64,000 bases of DNA from Paenibacillus silvisoli (GCF_030866765.1 NZ_CP133017.1:1641001-1705000), one strand, 5' to 3'. Numbered from the stretch's first letter, positions 17,385 through 27,422 are shown. Program-made: numbers and translations. The notes: generated from the sequence alone by a model not told the origin.

Positions 17385-19364
17385 CTACCACCAAATGATA
17401 TTGCCGACGTCGGGGGATTGAAACCGCGTAATCCGTTTATCGCCGACATGCTCGAGCAGCTCCGGTATATCGAAATATTTCAGAACATCGGGCAAATGGA
17501 AACGGGCATCGTATTTGAAATAGCGCTCGGCTACGATGTCCTCGAACGAGGCCGGCATATTTTCCAAGTAGAGACTGTCCGCGGCATCCTCCAATACGGA
17601 CGCAAGCAGCGCGTATAAGGCGCTGACGCCTTTGCCCGCAAGACGGATCCGCTTGCCGGGATGGTGCTGCTTGACGTAATCGCACGCCCGGAGAATATCG
17701 TAAACGCGCAGCCCCGCAAGCGTCATGCCCATCATGATGGCGTCGCAGTTCAGCTTGTATTCCGTCCCGAACATTTCATAGAAAGGGCGGGGGTTAACCG
17801 GTCTGCATTGCACCGTGCCCATCCCCCTTGGGTCGAAGGCGAACACGTCGCCATCGCGAAGCAGCTGGTTCATTAAGTCGTTTTCTTTGAAGATATGGTT
17901 GACGCCTTCGTCATGCATAAAGATCGTGCATAGATCGCTTTGTTGATCGGCAGCGCTGACATATATGCCGGTTACGAAAATATCGGGCTCCGAATAAAAG
18001 AATAGATACTCGTAATGGATATTGCTCTTCAGGTGGCCGGGATTGTCGATATGGTCCTTTCTAAACACTTTCGGGTAAATGGGTCCGCTATGCTGCGGCA
18101 TGTTCAGCCAGGATCTGACTTGCTCTTTAAACGCCGCCGGACTAACGCCGACTTTTCGCGACCGCTGCTCCCGCATATACGCGACGGTCAGCTCATGAAC
18201 GGATCGCGCATCCTCGAACTCCGACAATACTTGGCCGCCGGCCGTGCACTGCAGCGTGCGTTTATCCTCCACCTTCATGGACCGGTCCGTTACGTAGGTT
18301 CGCTGCTCGCCCTTCAAATACCGGATGAACCAGTTAACCGCCGTTTCCCGAAGATCGTCGTTGTATTCATGCGTCCCTTTCACAAGGCCGAGGGAGACAT
18401 GCTCTTCGCAGCCGTAGAGGCGATACACGCTCCTAGCCCGTTCATAAGCTTCCAACGTGCCTTCAAGGACGAAGAAGTCTGATTCCACGGCTCCGATCAT
18501 GACCGGCTTCGGCGCGAAGAAGGTTAAATAGTCGTCGAAATTCAAGCCCTCGCTGATCGCGCCGTAGAGGATTTGTTCGCCGTCCTGCGAATGCCCGGCC
18601 TTCATATAAATCTCCCGGGAGGTGATATAGGTACAGGGAACGGCGGCCTGCAGTCTATCGTCAACCATCATCATGTAGGTGGTCTGGATGCCGCCGCCGG
18701 AATTGCCCGTCATGCCGATTCGGGTTTCGTCGATTTCGGGAAGCGTGCACAAATAATCGATCGTCCGGATCAGATCCCAAACGAAGTAGCGGATCACGTT
18801 GCTGCCCGTCAGCTCGCATTGAAGGCCGTGATAGGTATGCTCCGTATGCCATCTGACCAGGTTTCTGCCGATTTCCTTATCGTAGTACTGCATCCTTTCC
18901 CCCTGGGAGATCGGATCGACCGCAAAGACGGCAAAGCCGTTTTGGACCAAATCGATGCATACTTTCTGGTAGTACGGATAGGCCTTCGCCGTCTCGACAT
19001 GTCCGCAGGTAAAGATGACGGCGGGGACTTTGCCGCCCGGTCTTTCGTTAGGCATATACAAATTTCCGGTCACGTACACGCCTGGCTGGCTTTGAAAAAT
19101 AATGTTCCGAATGCCGTACGTTTCCCGCGCCGTTTCGCCCGTGCAGACCATGTTCAGCGGCGTCTTCTCCGCCGGAAGACCGCCGATGGCGGATAAGAAA
19201 TAAGCGCGCAGGCTCTCCCTTCTCCGTTCGAATTGCTCTACCGTCTGGATATCCCGTTTCACTTCCTTTTCCGCTTCAAAATAAGGGCGCGCTCGGTTTC
19301 TTAAATATTCGGGGAGCTGGATCTTCACGTCGAACAAGCCGTTGATGTGATCGTTGAAGCTCAT
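17385..19364 (-). CDS. tandem alpha/beta-hydrolase, acetyl-xylan-esterase-like
   Basis: 659 aa with two hydrolase-like halves. The first (about 40-350) has the nucleophile elbow GNSGGG and a C-terminal His in KGTHEYND, as in acetyl xylan esterases. The second (about 410-650) has the same order of strands and DPRGMG, but its elbow reads GKGVSA, with no serine nucleophile at the expected place. No signal peptide. The RBS GAAGGT lies six bases before the ATG. It probably de-esterifies imported glycans; it shares its promoter region with the oxidoreductase at 19546. Confidence 0.82.
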   Translation of the reverse strand: MSFNDHINGLFDVKIQLPEYLRNRARPYFEAEKEVKRDIQTVEQFERRRESLRAYFLSAIGGLPAEKTPLNMVCTGETARETYGIRNIIFQSQPGVYVTGNLYMPNERPGGKVPAVIFTCGHVETAKAYPYYQKVCIDLVQNGFAVFAVDPISQGERMQYYDKEIGRNLVRWHTEHTYHGLQCELTGSNVIRYFVWDLIRTIDYLCTLPEIDETRIGMTGNSGGGIQTTYMMMVDDRLQAAVPCTYITSREIYMKAGHSQDGEQILYGAISEGLNFDDYLTFFAPKPVMIGAVESDFFVLEGTLEAYERARSVYRLYGCEEHVSLGLVKGTHEYNDDLRETAVNWFIRYLKGEQRTYVTDRSMKVEDKRTLQCTAGGQVLSEFEDARSVHELTVAYMREQRSRKVGVSPAAFKEQVRSWLNMPQHSGPIYPKVFRKDHIDNPGHLKSNIHYEYLFFYSEPDIFVTGIYVSAADQQSDLCTIFMHDEGVNHIFKENDLMNQLLRDGDVFAFDPRGMGTVQCRPVNPRPFYEMFGTEYKLNCDAIMMGMTLAGLRVYDILRACDYVKQHHPGKRIRLAGKGVSALYALLASVLEDAADSLYLENMPASFEDIVAERYFKYDARFHLPDVLKYFDIPELLEHVGDKRITRFQSPDVGNIIWW

Positions 19365-19439
19365 CCTGGCACCTTCTTTTCGTAGGATGGTTTCTTCATT
19401 CTTTGTACGATATTTGATTTCCTACCTAAGCTTGACGCG

Positions 19440-19506
19440 ATGTAAAGATGTGTATGGAAAAGTAACAACATGTTTATATCGGGCTCGTTTTTCGCTGCTT
19501 TATGAT
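19440..19506 (+). promoter_or_regulatory. activator box and -10 of the second operon
   Basis: ATGTAAAG (19440-19447) and GTAACAACATGT (19462-19473), then TATGAT (19501-19506). Sequence, half-site spacing (22 bp from ATGTAAAG to GTAACA) and distance to the -10 (39 bp) equal those of the box at 8061. This is strong evidence for shared control of both operons. Confidence 0.7.
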
Positions 19507-19545
19507 TAAAAAAGAAGGGCAGTTAACACGAGAGGAAGGATGTCC

Positions 19546-20535
19546 ATGAAGCTTCGCGTAGCCGTGCTGGGAGCGGGGAATATCGCCTCCTCGCATTTAA
19601 AGGCGCTGCAGGGGATGGAAAGACTCGAGGCCGTTGCGATTGCCGATCTATTGGCCGAGAGGGCAAGTAAACTGGCGGCGGAATTCGGTATCCGGCCTTA
19701 CACGGACTATCGGGAGATGGTGGAGAAGGAGAAGCCCGCGCTCGTCATTATCGCGTTGCCGCCTTATCTGCATAAAGAGTCGGCCGTTTGGTGCGCCAGC
19801 CAAGGCTGCCACCTGCTGCTGGAGAAGCCGATGGCGATGAACGTTCAGGAATGCGACGACATTATAGAGGCCGCGGAAGCAAACGGCGTGAGCCTGCTGG
19901 TCGGCCATACGATGCACTACTTGCCGATCAACCGGTTAGCCAAGCAAGTGATCGGCCGGACCGATTTCGGCGAGCTTGTCATGATAAACGAAACGAGGCA
20001 CTGCCATTATTTTCACAACGCGCGTCTGGATTGGTTTTTCAAGAAGGATAAATCGGGCGGCGGCATCTTCATGAATCTGGGCTCCCATTCCATCGACAAG
20101 ATGCAATGGCTGACGGGCAGCCGGATCGCGAAAGTGAAAGCCGCTCTCAGCTATAAGGGCAGCCTTGGCGATATCGAAGCTGCCGGAACCGCGCTGCTGG
20201 AAACGTCGTTGGGCGTTCCAGCCTCGGTCTCGCTGTCGGGGCATCCAGGCGTGCCAAGGTTTGACTGCGATTTTATATTCACCCGCGGGGTTATTAGAAT
20301 CGACTACGGAAGTCGATACGGGGTATGGGTCAGCGACAGCAACGAATTCAAACTGATTCCCGTCGAAGAGCGGGCCGATCCGTACAGGCTCCAGCTGATC
20401 GACATGCTGGACTGCATGGAAAACGGCAAAGAACCCGAATGTAACGGCCGCTATTCGAAAGGGATTATATCCGCCATTGCAGGCGTATACCGGTCGGCCG
20501 AAACGGGTACGGAACAATCGATTTCTGCGGATTAG
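19546..20535 (+). CDS. Gfo/Idh/MocA family oxidoreductase
   Basis: About 329 aa. Rossmann motif GAGNIASSH, LLLEKPMAMN with the catalytic lysine, and a C-terminal dehydrogenase domain (GGGIFMNLGSHSIDK is typical). ATG 19546 is six bases from GAGGAAGG; ATG 19540 would overlap it. First gene of an operon that continues with alr-like, yesMN-like and amino-sugar genes. Confidence 0.9.
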   Translation: MKLRVAVLGAGNIASSHLKALQGMERLEAVAIADLLAERASKLAAEFGIRPYTDYREMVEKEKPALVIIALPPYLHKESAVWCASQGCHLLLEKPMAMNVQECDDIIEAAEANGVSLLVGHTMHYLPINRLAKQVIGRTDFGELVMINETRHCHYFHNARLDWFFKKDKSGGGIFMNLGSHSIDKMQWLTGSRIAKVKAALSYKGSLGDIEAAGTALLETSLGVPASVSLSGHPGVPRFDCDFIFTRGVIRIDYGSRYGVWVSDSNEFKLIPVEERADPYRLQLIDMLDCMENGKEPECNGRYSKGIISAIAGVYRSAETGTEQSISAD

Positions 20536-20552
20536 CGGCAGGAGGATCGGAT

Positions 20553-21692
20553 ATGGTTTTGTTCTATCGTCCCGCTAGAGCGGAGATTTCGCTCGATGCT
20601 TTCCGGCATAACCTCCATGCTTTGCGCGGTCTGCTCCCGCAGGGCATGAGGATGATGGCCGTAGTCAAAGCCAATGCATACGGGCATGGAGCCTATGAGA
20701 TCGCGCAAGAAGCCGTCGCGTGCGGAGTGGATTATATCGGCGTCGCTTTCTTGGACGAAGCCGTTTATCTAAGGAAGGCCGGAATTTCGGCACCGATCTT
20801 GGTGCTCGGTTATACCCCGCCGGAAGGGGCGAGCATCGCCCGCGAACTCGCCATTACCGTTACGGTATACAGCGAAGAGGTGCTATACGCTTTATCCCGG
20901 GCAGGCGAGGCAGGGCAGCCGGTCAAGATCCATATTAAAATCGATACCGGAATGGGGAGAATCGGGCTTCGGGGCAAGCAGGACGCTATCTCGTTTATCG
21001 AGAAGGCGCTTCGAACGCGGGGCGTCGCGGTCGAAGGGCTTTTTACGCACTTCGCTTGCGCCGATCAAACGGATAAAAGCTGCTCCAACGCGCAATTCGG
21101 CCGTTTCGACGAGATTGCGACTCACTTTGCGGGCAAAGGCGTGCGCTTTCCGTATCTGCATACAGGCAACAGCGCGACGGCGATCGACATGCCGGAGCTT
21201 TCCTACAATATGATACGGCTTGGCATTAGCCTGTATGGTCTGTACCCCTCCGCCGAGGTCAAGAGGGAGCGCGTCGATTTGAAGCCGGTAATGAGTCTGA
21301 AGAGCGAGGTCGTCATGCTTTGGACGCAGAGAACCGGGACAATCGCGATTTTGCCGTTCGGCTATGCGGACGGCTTTCCCCGCCAGTTGAGCGGCAAAGC
21401 TAACGTCCTGATTCGGGGGCGGATGGCGCCGGTCGCGGGGAACATTTGCATGGACCAATGCATGATCGATGTGGCTGAAATTCCGAATGGTGCCGTCGGC
21501 GATGAAGCCGTGTTACTCGGGCAGCAGGGGGACTTGCGAATACATGCAGGCGATTGGGCGGATGCGATGGGCACCATTTCCTACGAGGTGACATGCAGGG
21601 TAGCAAGCCGGGTGCCGCGCATCTATGTTCGGGACGGCCAAATCATAAAAGTTGTGAACGCTCTCAACCAAAACGGCGCTTGCTTGCTATAA
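20553..21692 (+). CDS. alr: alanine racemase homologue lacking the catalytic Tyr loop
   Basis: 379 aa, fold type III PLP enzyme. The PLP lysine is Lys 39 in AVVKANAYGHG; KIDTGMGRIG, HTGNSATAI, FGYADG, NICMDQCMID and SYEVTCRVASRVPR are all present. In active racemases a loop with the second catalytic base (VSYG, Tyr 265 in the Geobacillus enzyme) lies before GYADG. Here only about seven residues (WTQRTGT near 257) separate EVVML from IAILPFGYADG, so that loop of about 14 residues is gone. It may be inactive or altered. It sits in a sugar operon with AGGAGG upstream. Confidence 0.85.
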   Translation: MVLFYRPARAEISLDAFRHNLHALRGLLPQGMRMMAVVKANAYGHGAYEIAQEAVACGVDYIGVAFLDEAVYLRKAGISAPILVLGYTPPEGASIARELAITVTVYSEEVLYALSRAGEAGQPVKIHIKIDTGMGRIGLRGKQDAISFIEKALRTRGVAVEGLFTHFACADQTDKSCSNAQFGRFDEIATHFAGKGVRFPYLHTGNSATAIDMPELSYNMIRLGISLYGLYPSAEVKRERVDLKPVMSLKSEVVMLWTQRTGTIAILPFGYADGFPRQLSGKANVLIRGRMAPVAGNICMDQCMIDVAEIPNGAVGDEAVLLGQQGDLRIHAGDWADAMGTISYEVTCRVASRVPRIYVRDGQIIKVVNALNQNGACLL

Positions 21693-21726
21693 TAGTCTTA
21701 CTATTCGAATTGGCGGGTGAGGCTAG

Positions 21727-23493
21727 TTGATAGCAAAGAAGATCCTGCAATTGTTCAACCAGAATATCAAGCATTTCTCCATTTATACCAAACTCGTCAC
21801 TACGCTTTTTCTGGTCGTCATCCCCTTATACGGCATTAATTTCTTCGTCAACGAATTAGGCGCCAACCGCAATAAGGCGGAAATCTCCAAGTCGTTCGAG
21901 AATACGGTCCATACGAATAACAAAATTTTGGAAAACGAGTTTCAGCGCATCATGCGCATGCTGAATCAAACCGGAATCGACACCGCGCTCTTGTACATCA
22001 ATCAGTCCAAGGATGAAATGACGGATGTGGAGCGGACCAAGCTGATGATCGATTTCCGGAATCTGTTGGATCATTTCCGCTCGTCCAGCACGTTCATCGA
22101 GGAAGCGAGGGCGTTATTGCCGGCGATCGGCAAAACCATATCCACGAACACGAACTCCTATTTAGCCGAAGTGAACCAAGACGAATTGACGAGCATGCAG
22201 CAAGAGGACGGCCCGGGTCCGTTTATCCAATGGCAAAACCGTCTGTTTCTAAGCAAGTCCTACAGGAACGCGCTTGAGCCTTCGAGCCGGCTATTCGTGC
22301 TGGAGGCCGAGATCAACCAGTACCAGATCAAAATCGTGCTTAATAATATGATGAGCTTCGGCCAGAGCGGAGCCGTCCTCTTAAGCACGAAGGATGATTG
22401 GGAAATCGCAAGCCGGTCCAACCCCGAAGTATTGGCCGGTCTTAAAGCGCATTTGCGGGGGAATCCGGTTGTCGATTCAACGGTTCAGTTAAGCGAATTG
22501 ACGATCGACCATAAAAAATACGTGGTCGCGTTTGAGAAGTCGGCGATACTGAATACGATTCTGGCGGTTTATGTCCCGGAAGAGGTCATCCTGCAGCCGC
22601 TCGACATTTACCGTTCCTTATTTTGGACGATGTCCTTGCTTTCTTTGTTCGCGATCATAATTTGCTCCTATTTAATTTACCGGGTTATTCACCGGCCTCT
22701 TAAAAAACTGGTGGAGTCCTTCCGCAAGGTAGAGAAAGGCAACTTGAACGTCACCATCAAGCACGTCCACAACGATGAATTCGGTTATTTGTACGACCGT
22801 TTCAATTACATGGTAGGCAACCTCGGCGTACTGATCGACGAAGTCTACGAGCAGAAGATTCGCAACCAACGATCCGAGCTCAAACGGCTGCAATCGCAAA
22901 TTTCCCCTCACTTTTTGTACAACAACTTTTTTATTCTGTACCGGCTGATCCAGAGTCAGGATATGGAGAAGTCCTCGAAATTCGCCCAATACTTAGGACG
23001 TTACTTTCAATTTATAACGCGGGATGCTTCGGATGAGATCAGGCTTGAGCTTGAGTACGAGCATGCCAGAACGTATGTCGAAATCCAAACGATCTGTTAT
23101 TCGAAACGGGTCGACGTCGAATTCGAACCGCTGCCGGAACCGTACAAAGATCATCCGGTTATTCGGTTGATCTATCAGCCCATCATTGAAAACAGCTATA
23201 AATACGCCTTCGAGAATAAGGTGGAAGGCGGTAAGCTGGTCATCGGCTTCGAGGCGGAAGACGGCTTCTTCTCGTTTATCGTGGAAGATAACGGAGCGTC
23301 CTTGACGGAGGAAGATCTTCAACGCTTGAATGAACGGCTTTCGGCGTCGGACAACGGCATTGATGACTCGACGGGGCTGATTAACGTTCACCGGCGAATC
23401 CGGATTAAGTACGGTCCGGCAAGCGGCGTGTTCTTATCGAGAAGCAAGCTTGGCGGAATGAAAGCGGTCGTGAAGCTTCTGTTAAAAAGCTGA
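21727..23493 (+). CDS. YesM-like sensor histidine kinase
   Basis: 588 aa. Two membrane helices (about 20-42 and 298-320) flank an extracellular Cache-like sensor domain; a HAMP linker (about 320-372) follows, then the His_kinase domain with SQISPHFLYNN (phospho-acceptor His 395) and an HATPase domain from about 475. The start is TTG with GTGAGG upstream. It pairs with the response regulator 43 bp downstream and probably senses a ligand or binding protein of the local importer. Confidence 0.92.
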   Translation: MIAKKILQLFNQNIKHFSIYTKLVTTLFLVVIPLYGINFFVNELGANRNKAEISKSFENTVHTNNKILENEFQRIMRMLNQTGIDTALLYINQSKDEMTDVERTKLMIDFRNLLDHFRSSSTFIEEARALLPAIGKTISTNTNSYLAEVNQDELTSMQQEDGPGPFIQWQNRLFLSKSYRNALEPSSRLFVLEAEINQYQIKIVLNNMMSFGQSGAVLLSTKDDWEIASRSNPEVLAGLKAHLRGNPVVDSTVQLSELTIDHKKYVVAFEKSAILNTILAVYVPEEVILQPLDIYRSLFWTMSLLSLFAIIICSYLIYRVIHRPLKKLVESFRKVEKGNLNVTIKHVHNDEFGYLYDRFNYMVGNLGVLIDEVYEQKIRNQRSELKRLQSQISPHFLYNNFFILYRLIQSQDMEKSSKFAQYLGRYFQFITRDASDEIRLELEYEHARTYVEIQTICYSKRVDVEFEPLPEPYKDHPVIRLIYQPIIENSYKYAFENKVEGGKLVIGFEAEDGFFSFIVEDNGASLTEEDLQRLNERLSASDNGIDDSTGLINVHRRIRIKYGPASGVFLSRSKLGGMKAVVKLLLKS

Positions 23494-23536
23494 AACGAAC
23501 CAGTCGAATACTTGAAAGCCGAAAGGACGTCAGCTC

Positions 23537-25216
23537 ATGCGCAGACTATTGATTGTGGACGATATGCCGATCATCGCCGATGGTTTAGTGGACCTCTTCG
23601 CGGGCGCCGACCACTTGGAGCTGGAGGTGTATAAAGCCTACTCCGCTTTCGAAGCGCTTCATGTATTGAACCGAATGAAGATCGACATCGTGCTGTCGGA
23701 TATCCAGATGCCCGTGAAGACGGGGATCGATCTGCTTAAAGACATTCGGGAGAAATGGCCGCGCTGCAAAGTCATTTTCCTCACGAGCTACAATGATTTC
23801 AATTATGCGAAAGAAACCATTAGCTGCGGGGGATTCGACTATATTTTGAAAACCGAGGGCGACGAGGCGATCGTGAAATCCGTCGAAAGGGCGATAAACG
23901 CCCTTCGCGAGGAGATGGAAAACGAGAGCTTTATCAACCAAGCGCTTCATCAGATCGAAATCACCCGGCCGCTGCTTCAAAAGGAGTTCTTGTCCGAGCT
24001 GGTCGAAGGGAAGAGGTGGTCGGCGGAGCATAGAGCCGAGCAGTTTGAGGAGCTCAAACTGCCCTTCCGTCCGGAAGCGCCCGTCATGCTTCTGACGGGA
24101 CGAATCGACGGATGGAAGAACGAGGCGGCCGGCATGGACCGCATGCTGCTGCTGTATGCCGTTCAGAATATCGTTCACGAGTTTCTCTCCCATTCCGCCG
24201 AGCTGCTTTCCGTCGGTTATGAGCGTACCAAGATCGTATGGTTTATCCAGCCGAAGCAGATTGCGCATGCGAAGGAAGAACCGTGTTGGGATCGCGTGTT
24301 TCGGTTTGTGTACGGCACGCTGGAGTCCATTCAAGAAACATGCAGAGCGATGATGAAGCTGCAAATCTCCTTCCTTCTCAGCAGCGCTCCCGTTGCATGG
24401 AGCGGCGTGCCGGACCAATACCAGCTGCTGAACGTTCTCTTGAGCCGGGGGCTTGGGCTCGGCAAGGAAATTCTGATGACGGATACGGAATTGCAGTCGA
24501 ACGGCATTGGCGGCGAGAGCGGCGCCGCCGGGGCGATTGTCACGAAGAAGAACTTCAGGATCGGAAAGTTCGGCATGCTGCCGGACTATCTGAATAATGG
24601 ACAAAGGAAAGAGTTTTTCGAGCTTTACAATGAATTGACGAGCGACCTTTCCAATGCCTCGAGCCAGCTGCTGAATTTCGAAATCTATCATTTCTTATCC
24701 TCGATTTTCCTTACGTATTTGAACCGCTGGGACCTAAGCGATGAAATTAGCCGCAGTCTGGATTTGAATCGATTGCTGCGATTGCAAGACGGCGCCGATT
24801 GGACGGAAGTGAAAGGATATTTCCACGCATTGGCCATTCTGATCTTCGAAAACAAGCATAACGAGCAGGAAGAAAAGACGAATACGCTTGTCGCCGAAAT
24901 TCAGCGGTATATCCATAACAATCTCGGAGCGGATTTGTCTCTAAACCAGCTCGGCGATTTGGTTCATCTCAATCCTTCTTATCTCTCGCGGTTGTATAAG
25001 CAAATAACGGGAGTAGGGTTATCCGCCTACATTACGGACATTCGCATTCAAAAAGCGAAAGAGATGCTCAAGAACAACCGGTTGAAAGTACACGAAATCG
25101 CGCTGGAGCTTGGTTACTTGTCCAACATCGCCTTTACTCGCTGCTTTAAGAAGATCATGAACGTTTCGCCGCAAGAATACAGAGATGCGCACTCGAAACG
25201 GGTCGCCGAGTATTAA
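23537..25216 (+). CDS. YesN-like response regulator with AraC DNA-binding domain
   Basis: 559 aa. Receiver domain (1-120) with acidic pocket VDDMP and phospho-acceptor Asp 55 in LSDIQMP; a long middle region; C-terminal AraC helix-turn-helix pair (about 455-555, with LSRLYKQITG and ALELGYLSNIAFTRCFKK). Partner of the preceding kinase. The twin-half-site boxes at 8061 and 19440 are its likely targets. Confidence 0.93.
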   Translation: MRRLLIVDDMPIIADGLVDLFAGADHLELEVYKAYSAFEALHVLNRMKIDIVLSDIQMPVKTGIDLLKDIREKWPRCKVIFLTSYNDFNYAKETISCGGFDYILKTEGDEAIVKSVERAINALREEMENESFINQALHQIEITRPLLQKEFLSELVEGKRWSAEHRAEQFEELKLPFRPEAPVMLLTGRIDGWKNEAAGMDRMLLLYAVQNIVHEFLSHSAELLSVGYERTKIVWFIQPKQIAHAKEEPCWDRVFRFVYGTLESIQETCRAMMKLQISFLLSSAPVAWSGVPDQYQLLNVLLSRGLGLGKEILMTDTELQSNGIGGESGAAGAIVTKKNFRIGKFGMLPDYLNNGQRKEFFELYNELTSDLSNASSQLLNFEIYHFLSSIFLTYLNRWDLSDEISRSLDLNRLLRLQDGADWTEVKGYFHALAILIFENKHNEQEEKTNTLVAEIQRYIHNNLGADLSLNQLGDLVHLNPSYLSRLYKQITGVGLSAYITDIRIQKAKEMLKNNRLKVHEIALELGYLSNIAFTRCFKKIMNVSPQEYRDAHSKRVAEY

Positions 25217-25249
25217 GCGGGCGATCGATCCGCAAAGGGAGATGAGACC

Positions 25250-26434
25250 ATGTCCTTGCATTCGGTTTGTTGGAGGAACGCGGCGATTTATACGCCTGAG
25301 GGCATCGTAAGCCAAGGCACGCTTGTTGTTGACGGGAACGGGAGAATCGCCGCGATCGGAGGACCTGAGCTGGCTATAGCGCCAGATTTGCAGGTCGTTG
25401 ACGCGAGCGGCTTGCTGCTCCTGCCCGGAATGATCGACGTACATATCCATGGCGGCAACGGCTGCGGCGTTATGGCCGGCGAATATGAACAGCTGGACGG
25501 CATCAGCCGGTTTCATGCCGCGCACGGAACGACGGCCTTTCTTGCGACGACGACAACCGCTCCGCTCGAACAGATCAAGCGCGCTTTGAATGAGGCGGCT
25601 CATGCCATTCAGCGGGGCGTGTCGGGCGCGGCGCTTGTCGGCATTCATCTGGAGGGGCCGTATATCAACGAGAAGCGGCGCGGCGCCCAAAGCAAAGCGG
25701 ATATTCGGACGTCGACGCCCGCGGAATTGGAGGAGCTCTTCGAAGCCGCGGATCGCCTTATCAAACTGGTCACGCTCGCCCCCGAAGCGGACGGAGGTTT
25801 GGAAGCCGTTCGGCGGTTCGCGGATTGGGGCGTGACGGTATCGGCCGGGCATTCCGATGCCACCTATGAAGAAGTAGCGGAAGCCATCCGTCACGGCGTC
25901 CGCCATACGACGCATCATTTTAACGGCATGAGCCCGCTGCATCACCGGGAGCCCGGCCTGGCCGGTGCGGGACTGCTGCTGCCCGAGCTGACGACGGAGC
26001 TCATCTGCGACGGTATCCACGTCCATCCGGCCATCGTTAAGCTGCTGTTCGAGCTGAAAGGGCCTATGCGCGTTTGCATGATTACGGATGCGGTCGAGTG
26101 CGCGGGACTTCCCGATGGCGATTACGATGACGTCACCATGAGAGACGGCCATATTTATTTGAAAGACGGCTCCAGTCTGGCGGGAAGCTCGCTTACGATG
26201 ATCCAGGCATTGCGCAACGCGATCCGGTTTACCGGATACCCGCTTGAGAAACTATTGCCTTCCTTTACGCAGGTCCCGGCGCGCCAGATTGGCATGGACG
26301 ACAGGAAAGGATCGCTGCAGCCGGGAAAAGACGCGGATTTCATTCTAGTGGACCCGGATTTGAACGTCTGCTTGACCGTTGTCGGAGGGAAGACGGTATA
26401 TAGGAGGACGGCGAGCGATGGAACACGCGCATAA
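25250..26434 (+). CDS. nagA: N-acetylglucosamine-6-phosphate deacetylase
   Basis: 394 aa amidohydrolase that converts GlcNAc-6-P to GlcN-6-P in the cytoplasm. The metal motif HIHGGNG, the acidic HLEGPYIN, the histidines in SAGHSDA and THHFNGMSPL, and the catalytic Asp in MITDAVEC are present. The stop overlaps the downstream ROK kinase start by 17 bp, so they are coupled. It points to an N-acetyl amino sugar as the pathway substrate. Confidence 0.94.
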   Translation: MSLHSVCWRNAAIYTPEGIVSQGTLVVDGNGRIAAIGGPELAIAPDLQVVDASGLLLLPGMIDVHIHGGNGCGVMAGEYEQLDGISRFHAAHGTTAFLATTTTAPLEQIKRALNEAAHAIQRGVSGAALVGIHLEGPYINEKRRGAQSKADIRTSTPAELEELFEAADRLIKLVTLAPEADGGLEAVRRFADWGVTVSAGHSDATYEEVAEAIRHGVRHTTHHFNGMSPLHHREPGLAGAGLLLPELTTELICDGIHVHPAIVKLLFELKGPMRVCMITDAVECAGLPDGDYDDVTMRDGHIYLKDGSSLAGSSLTMIQALRNAIRFTGYPLEKLLPSFTQVPARQIGMDDRKGSLQPGKDADFILVDPDLNVCLTVVGGKTVYRRTASDGTRA

Positions 26435-27422
26435 ACGGAATGGGAATCTTGCCTATGTCGGCGTCGATATTGGCGGAACCAACACGGTCATCGGCATATT
26501 CGATGAGTCGCGGGCTCTGCTTCGGAAACGATCGATTCCGACGCTTCTTCCTCATCTGCCTTCCAAGACGGATCATCCTGCCGCATTCTATGATAAGCTG
26601 ACGGAGGACATCGTCGCGTTGGCTCGGGAGGCTGGTTGTACCGACGGGCTGGCGGCCGTTGGCATGGGCGTTCCGGGACGTATTGACCCTTTTCTAGGGA
26701 GAGCAGAGGCCGCATCCAATCTCGGCTGGTACGGCGTTCCCTTCGCTGAGCAAATGAGCAAGCGCTTGGGCGTCCCGGTTCGCATTGACAACGATGTGCG
26801 CATCTACGCCTTAGGCGAGCTGACGGCAGGTGCCGGACAGGGGTATCGTAACGTTCTCTGTCTCACGGTCGGAACGGGCATTGCCGCCGCGATTATTGCG
26901 GATGGCCGCATCGTCCGGGGCAACGATTATTATGCGGGCGAGATCGGGCATGATTCGGTGGAGGGACACGACGTTCCATGTCCCTGCGAAAAACGAGGCT
27001 GCGTCGAGACGATCGTTTCGGCAGCAGGAATCGTACGCTTGGCGCGCGAATTGCTTGTTAGCGAAGGCTGCCATTCTTCCTTGAGGAAGCTAGGCCGGGT
27101 GCCGACCGCTTTCGAGGTCTATCAAGCCGCAGCGGATGGCGATCATGCGGCTCAAGCGATTTTTCGTTATGTCGGTGACGTACTCGCGGCCAAGCTGTTG
27201 ACGGCCGTATGCTTGCTTAGTCCGGACGCCGTCATTATCGGGGGCGGCGTTGCGGAAGCGGGGGAGCTGCTTCTTGGGCCTGTTCGGGCGAAAATCGACG
27301 CGGGTTATGTGCACGCCAAGAAGCCTGCCATACTGAAATCAACGTTAGGCGATACGGCAGGCTTGATCGGAGCCGTCACTTATGCAAGAAGCGCGAACAT
27401 GGATGATGGAGGACATGGATGA
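26418..27422 (+). CDS. ROK family sugar kinase
   Basis: 334 aa. ATP motif VGVDIGGTNT, sugar-binding DNDVRIYALGE, and the zinc site CPCEKRGC (family form CxCGxxGC, with Gly replaced by Glu). Start ATG 26418 is inside nagA and ten bases after AGGAGG; the longer frame from 26379 is rejected. Next to nagA it most likely phosphorylates GlcNAc or ManNAc, though glucokinase activity cannot be excluded. Confidence 0.92.
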   Translation: MEHAHKRNGNLAYVGVDIGGTNTVIGIFDESRALLRKRSIPTLLPHLPSKTDHPAAFYDKLTEDIVALAREAGCTDGLAAVGMGVPGRIDPFLGRAEAASNLGWYGVPFAEQMSKRLGVPVRIDNDVRIYALGELTAGAGQGYRNVLCLTVGTGIAAAIIADGRIVRGNDYYAGEIGHDSVEGHDVPCPCEKRGCVETIVSAAGIVRLARELLVSEGCHSSLRKLGRVPTAFEVYQAAADGDHAAQAIFRYVGDVLAAKLLTAVCLLSPDAVIIGGGVAEAGELLLGPVRAKIDAGYVHAKKPAILKSTLGDTAGLIGAVTYARSANMDDGGHG

